Positions 20,299 to 31,111 of a stretch of DNA of 64,000 nt are shown here, one piece after another. A program made the position numbers and the translations under genes. This stretch comes from Ulva prolifera (Eukaryota; Chlorophyta; Ulvophyceae; Ulvales; Ulvaceae), in contig CM041198.1 in the NCBI GenBank assembly GCA_023078555.1, positions 5,098,354-5,162,353 on the forward strand, written 5' to 3'. Under the pieces are notes generated by a model. That model was not told the DNA's origin. It was given only the letters and a program-made list of their open reading frames with translations, and did not search any database. How positions within the stretch are numbered: the stretch's first letter is position 1; every line of letters begins with the position of its first letter.

Positions 20299-21929
20299 GG
20301 GTCTTGTGGTGCCATCTGCGTCTCTGGCGGGGTCCGTGCAACACTTAGCATGTCCAGTGCATCGGCTGGAGTGTGAGGTGGTGTTCACGCCTTGTGTCGA
20401 TGAGGGTTCTTGCTATCTGTTGTTTGATTCGAGTTGGTGCTCCACCGTACAGCGGCACGGGATATTGTAATTACATTGTAAACTGACTGTCTGCAATGCA
20501 TGGCACAGTCTGCACCATATCGCGGCATCCCTGTGCTCGCGTGCTGTGTATCTTGCCCAAACTCATGCGCACATGATACTTCAGGATCCTTCACTCGAAA
20601 GCCACCCAGATGAGGAAACTTTTTCGCATCGGCCTCGGCATCACCGGTAGACCAACTTGTTGCATGCCGCTGGTCAATTGAGTTCCTCTCCATGCACATG
20701 ACCGCAGCGCTTCACCAAGGGCAGCTGCTGTGCCCAGATGCGGATGCCGCGCCAGGGTCGCACCCAGCCCGCATTCAGCGAGCAGGGTCTGGGCTCTGCA
20801 GCGAGCAGGTGCGGCGGGAGTGCCCCGGGCCACACGCAAACTATTACATCAATGGCAGGGTGGGGGCTGGCATCTCTTGCTGCCATTGGGAGGGGGCTAC
20901 ATGAGACTCGGCATACAGCCCCACTGGCATGCATGCGGCGAGCTGCTGCGCTCCGAGTGCGCTGGCACATGGACTATGCCCTGTCGGCATGCCCACCTGC
21001 TCCACCATAAAGCAGTTCTGCATTCCAAAATTCAGCACATCTAGGCCAGCGACAACACTCACCCACCCTGTGACAACCAATGTGGCGCGAGTGGCCATGA
21101 GGCAGCGGGCACAGAATAGGCGGGCGCATGAGGAGACACTTGTAGCACACACTGCGCGGCGTGTGGACGGGCGCATGGCAGTTGGCATCCGTAACCGCTG
21201 CGGCCGTCCAGGATCATGGTGATGCGAAGGCCTTGTGTGTTTGTTGACTTGCTTCGCGCAACCACCTCGAGAACTGGCAGCTTGCAATCGCTCAGACGAT
21301 TTGCCGCACGCTCATTCAGCCCGACGCAAGTCCCACCACCGCTGTCTGCAACTCACAGCCGCACGCAACGTGTGCACCAGCCCTTACCAGACGTCCTTTT
21401 AACTCGTGAATCGACATTCTGACCAAAACTGGACGTGCACAGCGCCTTCTCGTGATACGCACAGTTCGATCGAGCCGCCACCTCACGCCAACTCCCATTA
21501 AATCCACCTCATCGATGGTGTTGGGAACCAAACGATGCGCATCGGCCTGGCCTTGATAGCGTCCGCATTCAATCGCCAACATAGCCCACATGGATCTGCG
21601 GTCACGCGAAGGACCTGCTTCACTGCACGTGCCTACATCGTATGCATACAGTCTGGAGGCTCCCCATACAGTGTGGAAGCCTGGCTACATCCTGTCGTCA
21701 GAAGCCAGCCAAGCAGATCCATTACGCGGGAGGACGTAGCTCCTCACTCTCAGCACACGCATTCACACCTGATAAGTTGGAGCTGTCGATCAGAGCAAGC
21801 ATCTCAAGTGACAGACAGATGTCCCGAGACGTGGTCTGCACATGCGAGGTGTCATGGGCGTACGGCCAGGGGACACGTGTCAGCCAAAACATGCCAGCCT
21901 CACTGCAATGAAGAGTCCAACAACCACGC
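20299..21929. other. Spacer between LINE copy 1 and BTB-LRR copy C
   Basis: No gene is recognised. A minus-strand frame at 20844-21287 contains a hydrophobic stretch (TLVVTGWVSVVAGLDVLNF) that could be a membrane-segment exon, but no joined model could be built. Confidence 0.35.
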
Positions 21930-23105
21930 AGACGAGTCCTGTGCGACGCACTGGCACGCCGGCAGCTCGGCCGCCGCCTGCTGCAGCTCCAGCACCGCCT
22001 GCTCGCTCGGGGCGTCCCACACCTCGATGCGCCGCAAGTGCGGGAGGTGCAGCACGAGGCACTGCAGCTGCAGCACCTCCCCCCGCTACGGCATGTGCAA
22101 CACCAGCGTCTGCACGATCAGCTGCGGCAGCACCTCAAGCCATGCCACATGATCCGCTGCCGGGTAAAACCCGAGATGCAGCTGGCGCACGCCGGTGAGC
22201 GCGGCGCACGCCGCCGCAAGGCGCGGCGCCGGCGGCATAGCTGACTCGCGGGGGCGGGGACATTCCCCCCGGTGCGGCACCACCGTGCATTCCATCGTCG
22301 TCATGCCTGTGAGCTGTTGCGGCGCAGGAAGACCGGACCCATGGGGGGCTCCTCCGGCGGCGCTGCCGCGTACTGTAGTTTCACGCGCAGCTCCCGCAGG
22401 CTGCCGAGAAGCACGATCTCCTCCACGACCTTGCACAGGCACCCCGGCGCCGGCGCATCCACGCCCGAGATGTGGCACCTTGCCAGTGCGGTCATCTGCG
22501 GCACGGCCGCTACCAGCGGCGCGATCAGCGCGTCGTCGTCCTCTGTTGCAGAGACCACGATTGTTCATGTGTGTGGCAGGATCGGCACGAACGGCTCGAT
22601 ACGGCTGGGCTATTCCCCTGGACGGCGTGTGAGCCTGCAGGTGCCACCTGCGGCCGCCACGGTGAGGTCGAGCGCGAGCTGCTGCAGGTGCGTGGCGGCG
22701 AGGAGGGCGGGCAGCAGGACATCGCGGGCTCGAACCGTCGTGCTGAGGCTGGCGTGCAGCGAGGTGATCTGCGGGAGGGCGCATGCGGCGAGCAACGCCG
22801 GCCCGACAAAGTCGTGCTGTAGGTTTAGGGTGGCAGCGAAGACGCGCAGGTCTTAAAAGCTGGGGAGCTGCGGCAGCACAGCCGTGAGGGCCTCCTCGGG
22901 CATGCACTGCCGGCACCGGCGGCAGGACTGTGACACCACGAGGCGTGTGAGCGCCGTCAGCGGCGACACCGTACGCACCAGCTTGGCGATCGTCCGCTCA
23001 CACCACGACATTTACGGCAGATCGAGATCGAGGGCCGTGAGGCGCACAAGTTGCGAGAGGCCGGCCCCGAGCACGTGCTCCATGTCTTCCGCCGCAGGCA
23101 CATCT

Positions 23106-23269
23106 GTCCGCGGTTTTACGCCAACATAGGCCTCACGGACGTCAGGGGGCGTGAGGGAGAGGCGGCGGAGGGCCGTCAGGCGGGCGAGCGCGTCGCTGAA
23201 CGCGGCCGCACACTCACACGGAATGGACATCCCGGTCCGCGGTTTTACGCCAACATAGGCCTCACGGAC
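23106..23269. repeat. 35-bp perfect direct repeat inside LRR copy C
   Basis: The 35 bp at 23106-23140 recur exactly at 23235-23269, 129 bp apart, encoding DVREAYVGVKPRT twice in the same frame. Copies A, B and D lack it. Confidence 0.85.
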
Positions 23270-24542
23270 ATCCCGTTCACGAACGTTGAACGGGAGCAAC
23301 AGGTCCAGGTCCACAAGCGTGGTACTCTCGTTTAGGGCGCCCAGTAGCGCGGTCAGGCTGGCTGCGGAACGGTGGTCGTCCTTGTTCTTTTCGCAGCTCC
23401 CGCCGACGGCGAGGGCGGTGAGGGCGGCGAGGGCGGTGAGGGCGGTGAGGGCGCGCATCTGCGGCACGGACGCCGCGAGTGCGCTCACGGCGCCGCAGTC
23501 GGCGGCGGTGAGGGGCACCGTGCGGAGGAGGCGGAGGCTGCGGAGGGTGGTGCAGCGTGCAACCGCACGCATGAGCGCCCGCCTCGTTGGCAGCGGCAGG
23601 CGGTCGTCGCTCGCATCTAGGGTGCGGAGGCCGGTGAGGGCGGCGAGCGCGGCAAGCAGGGCCCCCTCGGCGGCGTTGGAGAGGGCAACAGCGCTGATGT
23701 CGAGCGCCGTGAGGGCGGTGAGGGCTGTGAGGGCTGTGAGGGATCTTGCGGCGCTGCAGGGGACGGCCGCGCCGGCGAGGCTGAGGCTGGTGAGGGGCAG
23801 CAGGAGCGGGAGCGCTTTGACAGCTGCCTGGAGCGCGGGCGGGGGCAGACGGGAGATGGTGAGGGTGCGGTGGCTGTCGCTCAAAGGGTGGTGGGCGCGG
23901 AGGGCGGGGGCGTGGAAGGGGGGCGGGAGGTGGAGGAGGGCGTGGGGGAGGGGCATGCGCGCAAGCATGGCGATCTGGAGGTGCTCTGGCAAGTCATCCA
24001 CCTACGGGAACGCTGGTGGTCATGCGTCACGTGTGACTGGCTGTTTCTGTGATGTACATGAGATGTACATGCTGATGTAATGGTCACACGGCACTGAATG
24101 GCTGCAGTTGCGACGTGGTTGCGTTGAATTCTGGCACGCGCTGATGATGGCCATGTATCAGATGCATATGCTGCTACCTGCTGGGTTGCACACGTACACA
24201 CCGCGTGTGGCTGGACGTGACACACCTGAGGTGCCATGGCCTGGAGAACGGTGTCCTCCGCATGTTGCAACCGCTTGGCGAGCTCGGCCGCTGCTTGGGC
24301 CTTAGTGGTGTCATCTATCAGGACATCTGCAGTCTGCAGAAGTGCCAGGCCACTGTGATCGAGTGGAAGAAAGCAGTACTGGTGCATATGCCTGTTCGTG
24401 AATCAGTCACTACATTGGAAAGCAACGCAAGCTGCACAGGTCACTGCATCTTCAATACTACACGTTTGTTATGCACCATGCAGGTTGTGTGCTTGTGCTC
24501 GCCAATGGTTGGTAAGGTCACTTCTGTGGACAGGTGCTGGAC

Positions 24543-24602
24543 ACACATCGTAGAAAGAAACATGCTGCCTTTGTCCTGGTAACACATCGCAGAAAGAAAC
24601 AT
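24543..24602 (+). mobile_element. LINE copy 2: an 18-bp insertion with 21-bp target-site duplication
   Basis: ACACATCG(T/C)AGAAAGAAACAT occurs at 24543-24563 and 24582-24602 with one mismatch. Between the copies is GCTGCCTTTGTCCTGGTA, which matches the last 18-19 bases of the LINE family. It is an extreme 5' truncation and lies in intron 1 of BTB-LRR copy C. Confidence 0.7.
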
Positions 24603-25543
24603 ACCAGCAAAAGTCTGCAAAAAGACATGACCGTTTCGTTGACATGATGCACGCCTGTGACCTGTTGAGTTTCTTCGCCTGCATCATCAACTTCGGCAGC
24701 AGTGGAGCTGGATGGTGAGGCGCCATTCTGATATCGCACTTGAGGTCAATCTTTACAAACCGGAGGCAATTCAGGCAGTCCTCTTCGCCGACAGGGATTG
24801 TAGCCTCTTCATTCAATGCTGAGGGACTGCAGATATCACATAGCAGCTCGCTCCGCTTTCGACATTCTTGGGAAGCAAATTTCGTGGATGACTGTCCAGC
24901 ATTGACCTTCACGCCCGTAGACTCGATCCTGATAGAGGTTGTTGGACCTGACGTCGCCATGGCGTGCTACCAAACGCATGCATCGGTATGAATGAATCAT
25001 GCGTACATATAAATGTGCATCTTGTGGAAATAAGTGCTGTGCAGACGCTTTCAACGTCGCTTTGTCCACATACCGTCAGTATCAGTCGATTGTACCCAGC
25101 GAGTCCACAGGCGCCATCTGCCATAGCATCGTGCGTCATGTAGCACTGCAGTTCGTGTTTATTCCAGCAGTCGATCTGCCATTAAGATTCGCAACCGAGC
25201 AGCACAGTGTGGTCGTGTATTGCACACCCTCGCGCCACTTGGATTCGCGCTGGAAGAAGGGTGCAGCGATTCCACGAAGTGATCGTTCATTTGAGGCATT
25301 CAGCCTGAGCATGTCATGGAAACATACTTAGGTAGAGCTTCCGGGCGAGAATGTGCAGACTGTCTGCACAGCATCAACAGAAATGTGGACAGTACTAGTT
25401 ACCTGTGGACACAGAACAGCGATCACTCACCTTGGTCGAGCTCATCAGCGTATCAACGCCACAGACTTGACCATATCATTCGTGATACACATTTGCCATT
25501 GGCCTGGATGTCAAGGAGGGGCACACGCAGGGCACAAGCACAG

Positions 25544-25776
25544 ATGATGCGCGCTGCGTTTTCTCTGGGTACCAAGGAGTGAGTGCACCCCAAATAGACC
25601 AGCTTCCAGCCATGGAATTGAGACCAGACTTGTCGCAGGCACAAGAGGTCCTTGATTTGATGGGTCCCAACCAGCAACACAAGCTTGCTCTCACAAGCAG
25701 GCCGTCCAGTACAATAGCAGAACGTATCCAACTGCATGACAATCCATTTGGAGCTCGACACATCACGTGCAGATGA
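25544..25776 (+). CDS. Possible exon of an unrecognised plus-strand gene
   Basis: After an acceptor (AAGCACAG) the frame reads DARCVFSGYQGVSAPQIDQL and then PAMELRPDLSQAQEVLDLMG to a stop at 25774-25776. The composition is soluble and protein-like, unlike neighbouring chance frames. It lies head-to-head with copy C and tail-to-tail with copy D. A second candidate exon follows at 26038. No family is recognised and the full model is not solved. Confidence 0.3.
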
Positions 25777-25981
25777 TTGAAAGCGCAACTGAGCCAGAAC
25801 TAGCTACATTCCGGCATTCATAGCCTTGCATCATGAGGACACAAGGGTGCATATCCCAGGGCCAGGATACGACATGATTATGCCAGCAACAGGCCAGCGC
25901 CGCAGCTGCGACTGAACAGCAGCAGCATCGGACCCAGCTCCACACTCACCGCACCCATACAGTATTGTAGCACAGGGGCTG

Positions 25982-26030
25982 ACCATGTACATGCATGGCT
26001 GCACCATGTACATGCATGGCTGCACCATGC
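25982..26030. repeat. Tandem 21-bp repeat, about 2.3 units
   Basis: ACCATGTACATGCATGGCTGC is repeated directly, followed by a partial third unit. It lies just before a candidate splice acceptor at 26037. Confidence 0.8.
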
Positions 26031-26037
26031 CCCGCAG

Positions 26038-26276
26038 AGTTTACCACAGTCGCTGCCAGCCTCAAAGGCTCTGGCTGGCGCACTTCACTTCAAGCAGCTA
26101 TACAGACCAAGGACTCTTTGTACCTCAATGGCTGCAGCCTGGACGGCGAGCTCGATCCATCCACTCACCTCTCGGCAGCGGCGCCCTCAGGAGCATGCAG
26201 ACTGCCGTTCGCACTCGCTCTCACACATGCAAGCAGCTCCTCTCTGGGTCGCCGCTCAGCTCAAGGAGGTGTGTGA
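26038..26276 (+). CDS. Possible terminal exon of the unrecognised plus-strand gene
   Basis: After acceptor CCCCGCAG the frame reads FTTVAASLKGSGWRTSLQAA and IQTKDSLYLNGCSLDGELDP, ending at TGA 26274-26276, 130 bp before the 3' end of copy D. It looks coding but has no recognisable motif. It may join the exon at 25544. Confidence 0.3.
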
Positions 26277-26408
26277 AGCAGATGTGTTGCAGCGCGCATG
26301 GAGAACTCCACAGTATACTGTCATAGGGGCTGGCACTCGAGTCACGAATACGGACAGCTCAACCCATGCGTCACACACTCGACCTCAGAGTGCCTGTTGG
26401 TGTCACGT

Positions 26409-29400
26409 TCAAAAGCCCAGATCGACACAACGGCATGAGGGCAGTTCGGCCGCCAGCTGCCGCAGCTCCTGCAGCGCCTGTGCTCCCAGGTCACCCCGTG
26501 TCTCCAAGAGGCGCAGGTGCGGCAGCCGCGGGACAAGCTCCCGCAGCAGCAGCCCCTCCCGCCGCGACGGCGTGCCCACGATCAGCGTCTGCAGGTGCAG
26601 CTGCGGCAGCACCTCCAGCCACACCGCGTGATCCTCCGCCTCGTACACCCCGACGTTCAGCCGGCGCAGGCCGGGAAGCGCGGCGCACACCGCCGCCAGC
26701 CGCGGCGCTGGCAGCGGCACGGCCGTGTGGACCTCAGCATCCGCGTGCGGGTGCGCCACAGCCATGCATTCAAGCACGCTCAGGCCTGTCAGCTGCTGCA
26801 CGCGGTGCAGGAACACCGAGCCGACGGGGGAGTCCCGCGGCGGGCCTTCCTCGTACTCTAGACTCACCCGCAGCTCCCGCAGGCCGCCGAGGAGCGCGAC
26901 CGCATCCAGCACGTCGCGCATGCAGCCCGTCCCGGGGACATCGGTGCCGCTGATGGTGCACCTCTCCAGCGACGTCATCTGCGGCACCGCCGCCGCCAGC
27001 GGCGCTAGCAGCGCTTGGTCTTCAAAGGGAGCCAGGCAGACGTCCAGTGCGCGAACGTGCGGCAGCAGCGGCACAAACGGCTCGAGGCCGCTGGCTTCTG
27101 AGACGGACCGCCTGAGGTCCAGCGCGAGCTGCTGCAGGTGCGTGGCGGCGAGGAGGGCGGGCAGGAGGGCATTGCGGGCATGCGCCGTGGTGACGACGCA
27201 GGCGCGGAGCGTGGTGATGTGCGGCAGGGCGCAAGCGGCGAGCACCGCCGGCCCGGCGAAGCTCTCCTGCAGGATTACACTTCTAGCACCAACGCGCAGC
27301 TGTTGCAGGCTGAGGAGCTTTGACAGCGTGGCCGTGAGGGCGCTGCTCAGGAGGTCCGGCATGTCGATGCCGTAAAAGCCGGGGTCGGGGAGCGTCACCG
27401 CCAGGCCCGCGAGTGCGGTCAGCGACGCGACCGCACGCAAGAGCACAGCAGACTGTGCCGCGCACGAATCTGTTGTGTGCAGCTCAAGGTCGAGCACTGT
27501 CAGGCGAACGAGGCGCGACAGGCCGGCGGCAAGGACGCCGTCGGTGTCAACCTCGGGCTCCACCTCCTGCCACAGCTGCATGTCAATGTTGGGTTCGGCC
27601 GGGAGGACGTTGGGAACGGCGAGCGCGAGGCGGCGGAGGCAGGGAACGTCCGCCAGGCCGCCGAGCGCGTCGCTGAACGCGGCCGCAGAGTCCCCCGGCA
27701 GCTGGAACCTGAACCGCAGCTCCAGGTCCTCGAGCGCGGCGCACTCGTGCATGGCGCCCAGCAGCGCAATCAGGCTGCCCGCGACACGGCTGTCGTCCTC
27801 CGCGCCGCTCCGATATTCGCTGCCTACGCTGCCGACAGCAAGGGCGGTGAGGTGGAGAAGGTGCGGTATCACCACTGCGAGGGCGCCCGCAGCGCCGCAG
27901 TCGGCGGCGGTGAGGGGAACCGTGCGGAGGAGGCGGAGGCTGCGGAGGGCGGTGCAGCGCGTGAGCGCAGGCGCGAGCGCCTCCATCGCCGTCAGCGGCA
28001 GGCGGACGTCGCTCGCGTCGAGGGTGCGGAGGCTGGGGAGGGCGGCGAGTGCGGTCGCAAGGGCCCCCACGGCTGCCTCAGGGAGGGCTGTGCCGCTGAC
28101 ATCGAGCGCCGTGAGGGCGGTGAGGGCTGTGAGGGCTGTGAGGGAGATGGCGGTGCCGCGGGGGAAGGCCCCGCCGGCGAAGCTGAGGCGAGCGAGGAGT
28201 GGGAGGAGCGGGAGCGCTTTGACAGCTGCCTGGAGCGCGAGCGGGGGCAGACGGAAGATGGTGAGGGTGTGGTGGGTGTCTATGGAGGGGTGGTGGGCGC
28301 GGAGGGCGGGGGTGTGGAAGGGGGCCGGGAGGTGGAGGAGGGCGTGGGGAAGGGGCACGAGCGCGAGCACGGCGTGCTGGAGGTGCTCTGGGAGGCCCGC
28401 CACCTACACACACGTGAGTGGTCATTAGTGATGAACAACACGCCAGTGGTGTCAATTGTGAACGTACGGGTGCATTGAACTGGGTCGCCAGGTGTCATTG
28501 GCCGGAGTCTCTGGCACGCCCTGGTGAGGTGGCAATGCATGAGTTTGACGGCAGCTTGACGGCAGGTCAGGGCAATTACTCAACACTAAGAGTGCACTGG
28601 GCGATGCTTGAGAGCAGCGTGTCCCAGCTGAATGTTACCAGTCGCCAGGCAAACGCTGCCTTGCAAGGCTTCGCAGTGACTGTGTCATTCAAAGCTCAAC
28701 ATGGGAAAGCTACTCCCGGACCAGCAGTCCAGATGGCAAGACTTTTGGCTTGCCGCCGGCGGTGCAAGGTACAGTGGATGGAGCCACCATGCTGTCAGAG
28801 CCCATATGTTGTTCCTTGTTGAAAGAGCACTGCGAACGCAGAACAGGACCATGCCCCTTGCCGCATGCTACCAGGCAATGGCAGAAACTGTCTCAGCATA
28901 TCGTGTGCAGCAGATGCAGAGATAGTGTGTTCACCAAATTCATGGGTGGCAGCATGTGACTCAGAAACATCACATTTAATTTGCTTGAATAGGAAGGGAT
29001 CAGATCGTCATGCTCGGACATCCTGATAGTGAATCATTCGTACTCAAAAGGTCTGTGAGTGCATCCGGACAGTTTTATGAACCGCAGCAGCACACTCTGC
29101 ACCTGTTGGGAGCACCAATGGTCTCTTTTCCGAGCAGATCCTTGACAAACTCCCTGTCACCGCGCACAAGAACGTGCATGGTGTGCTGTGTGAAAAGCCC
29201 ATGTGGCTGGCATGCAAAAGCCAGCGGATGTAGCCGACGCACCTGAGACTGCACAGCCTGGGCAATACTCTGCTCTTCTTGTTGCACCTGCTGGGCGAGG
29301 GCGGCTGCTGCTTGTGCCTTGGTCGTGTCATCAATCAGCAGGTCTGCAGTCTGCAACGATCAAAGGCCGTGGAGAGCATGAAGGCGAGATGTGTGTGTGC

Positions 29401-29933
29401 ATGATTGCAGGATCATCGCATGAGATGAGAACACAGTATGAGCGTGTATTCTGCGTCTCAAACTTACACGGTTCTATCACATCATGCAGACTGTTGTCCA
29501 TGAAACTCAATGCTGTGCTCAAGGCGTTGCTGGGCCGAACGGTGGACATGCAAAGCACAGAGCATACCCGGATGAGCCTGCAGCACGTCGTGATCGTTTC
29601 GTCGATAGCTTGTGTGCCTGTGACACTATCACTTTCGTTGAATGCAGCAGCAACCTCAGCAGCAATGGAGCTGGACAGCGAAACGCCGTTGTGCACAGCG
29701 TCAGGAGAGCCCCTGAGATCATCCTTCACATGCCGAAGCCATGCTACGCAGTCGTCCTGACTGATAGGAATGCTAGCTTCCTCGTGTGAAGCCAAGCTAC
29801 CGCAGATGTCTTGTAGCAGCTTGCTCCGTGATACACACTCTGGGGGCGCATCTTCCGTAGCTGATTGTCTCAAGATGACTTTTATACCGGTAGACTGGAT
29901 TCTGATCGCTGTTGTGAGACCTGATGTCGCCAT
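26409..29933 (-). CDS. BTB/POZ-LRR protein, paralogue D (intact, three exons)
   Basis: Exons 29568-29933, 29243-29350 and 26409-28403 join in one frame to give 822 residues. Exon 1 starts at ATG 29933 (MATSGLTTAIRIQSTGIKV ... PPECVSRSKLLQDICGS ... ASIPISQDDCVAWLRHVKDD) and ends at donor GTATGC. Exon 2 is 36 codons (TADLLIDDTTKAQAAAALAQ), acceptor GTTGCAG, donor GTGCGT. Together they resemble a BTB/POZ or SKP1-like fold: the IRI..TGIKV strand, the SRSKLL helix, an acidic/Ile strand, and a late LL..AD.LI..... helix. Exon 3 follows acceptor GTGTGTAG and has no ATG of its own. It opens with LPEHLQHAVLALVPLPHALLHLP, F-box-like, then ~600 residues of LRRs (LTALTALDVSGTALPEAAV). The likely role, by architecture, is a cullin-ligase substrate adaptor. 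It is the best reference copy for the array. Confidence 0.75.
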
Positions 29934-30570
29934 TGCGGGCTACTGACCTTCGGTGAACCCACGCTCCGCGTCGATATTAGTCCGAAGTAATTACGTTTGA
30001 TTGCTCAGCTCCGCAGATCATGTGCTGAGCATATGCTGTCACAGTCCGTGTGACCATACAGCGTCAGGAGCGAGTTCATAGGAAAATCACCGGCGCCATC
30101 AGATATGCCAAGGAATCGTACGTCGCACATCACTCGCAACTGCGCTTCCTGCATGGTTGATGGGCTGGCCAGCCGTCGGGGTTGTTTTAAAATGAAGAGG
30201 ATTCCTTTATGCATGCTATGGCCTTCACAATATTGTCCCGTGCTATGGCTTTCCATGCACACCCGAAGCCACTCTGCACCGCCTGAACATGGTCGGAGCT
30301 TTCCAGGAAGTGATCGTGAGGTGTCTGTATAAACCAATTCTTGCATCCACTTTGTTCCAAAATATTATGTGTCAGCTCTCACACAGCATTCATACCATGT
30401 ACAGGTTTATGCCACACACTTGTTTGCTATTCCAGAGGCGTCAGCAATCATGTACACTGTTCAAGCTGTGAGCTGCCGCGGTCAGCCGGTCAGCGCTACC
30501 ACGTTGATCACATCACAAGTAATAGTACCTTCCATTCGGCCCTCAAGGTGCTGATTTGCAACAAGGCGGC
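29934..30570. other. Spacer upstream of BTB-LRR copy D
   Basis: This holds the presumed promoter of copy D. The plus strand at ~30065-30330 resembles the segments upstream of copies A and C (for instance GGCGCCATC and CACACCCGAAGCCACT). A plus-strand frame at 30369-30554 (YTVQAVSCRGQPVSATTLIT) may be another exon of that divergent unit. No complete gene could be built. Confidence 0.35.
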
Positions 30571-31111
30571 CTAGCACATGCAGGATACGAGCAATGTCAA
30601 CAGTGACGTTTCCTTGTTCTCCTTGTTCTGCAAATGCACAGCCCTGGTGGCATGCGACCAGGGAACAGAGAACAGTGTCCCGCCCTCATAGCGCAATGTG
30701 TACCCGCCCTCGCCGAGCTCTGCACTGTACATGAACACCGCAACAGCACAAGCTGCACATGAGTCCATGGGCCGCTGCCCAACAGTCCAGCTGCCCAATC
30801 GTCCACTGGGAGATTCATACAGCACCGGCTTGCAAGGGTCTTCTCCTACAGCACGAGGTACCTCACCCATGCAGGCCTTTCAACAGACTGCCGGAACTTC
30901 GCCAGCTGCACGACGATCTACTTGAATCATTATATGTAATTACACGCCACAGGCAGCTCAGGTGCAGCTCCAGCAAGCCAGCAACAGCCATGGTCTGGCA
31001 CTCTGTGCAATGCATGCGCCATGCATATGTGCAACGAGCACACGGGCCGCGTTGTCCGTGACCAGATTCTTCATGGCCAGCGAATACACCCCGCACATGC
31101 TTGACGGTTCG
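30571..31111 (-). CDS. Unrecognised spliced gene, 3' part (three exons found)
   Basis: Proposed exons 31036-31111 (MCGVYSLAMKNLVTDNAARVL, acceptor CCCTGCAG, donor GTTGCA), 30867-30905 (LAKFRQSVERPAW, acceptor GTGCAG, donor GTGAGG) and 30571-30828 (PVLYESPSGRLGSWTVGQRP, then FMYSAELGEGGYTLRYEGG and a stop). All junctions are in phase 0. The protein sense across joins is good, but the family is not recognised and the 5' exons are not found. It lies upstream of BTB-LRR copy D and on the same strand. Confidence 0.4.

Larger units (their letters stand above)
21930..24960 (-). pseudogene. BTB-LRR paralogue C, broken in many places
   Basis: Exon 1 (24605-24960, MATSGPTTSIRIESTG, donor GTATGT) has a frameshift near 24740: SSSTAAEVDDAGEE lies in a second frame. 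Exon 2 (24226-24333, exactly 36 codons, TADVLIDDTTKAQ) is intact, with acceptor TTCTGCAG and donor GTGTGT. Exon 3 starts at 24001 (acceptor TTCCCGTAG) and reads 329 codons to a stop at 23012, only half the family length. Recognisable LRR segments continue below it in different frames down to about 21930 (LPALLAATHLQQLALDL near 22700; VAAVPQMTALARCHISG near 22500; APRLAAACAALTGVRQL near 22190; LPHLRRIEVWDAP near 22000). The third exon also carries an in-frame 43-codon duplication. It is a clear pseudogene of a protein like D. Confidence 0.85.

Noticed and set aside
19779-20348. 189-codon Cys-rich plus-strand frame
   Set aside because: It lies within LINE copy 1 and runs across its 3' end and target-site duplication, so it is not a host gene.
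22086-22916. 276-codon minus-strand frame in LRR copy C
   Set aside because: Only its last ~70 codons are in the true LRR frame; the rest is an Arg/Ala-rich shift of the decayed third exon.
27475-28478. Two >300-codon plus-strand frames
   Set aside because: They are antisense to the intact LRR exon of copy D; long open antisense frames are expected where GC is high.
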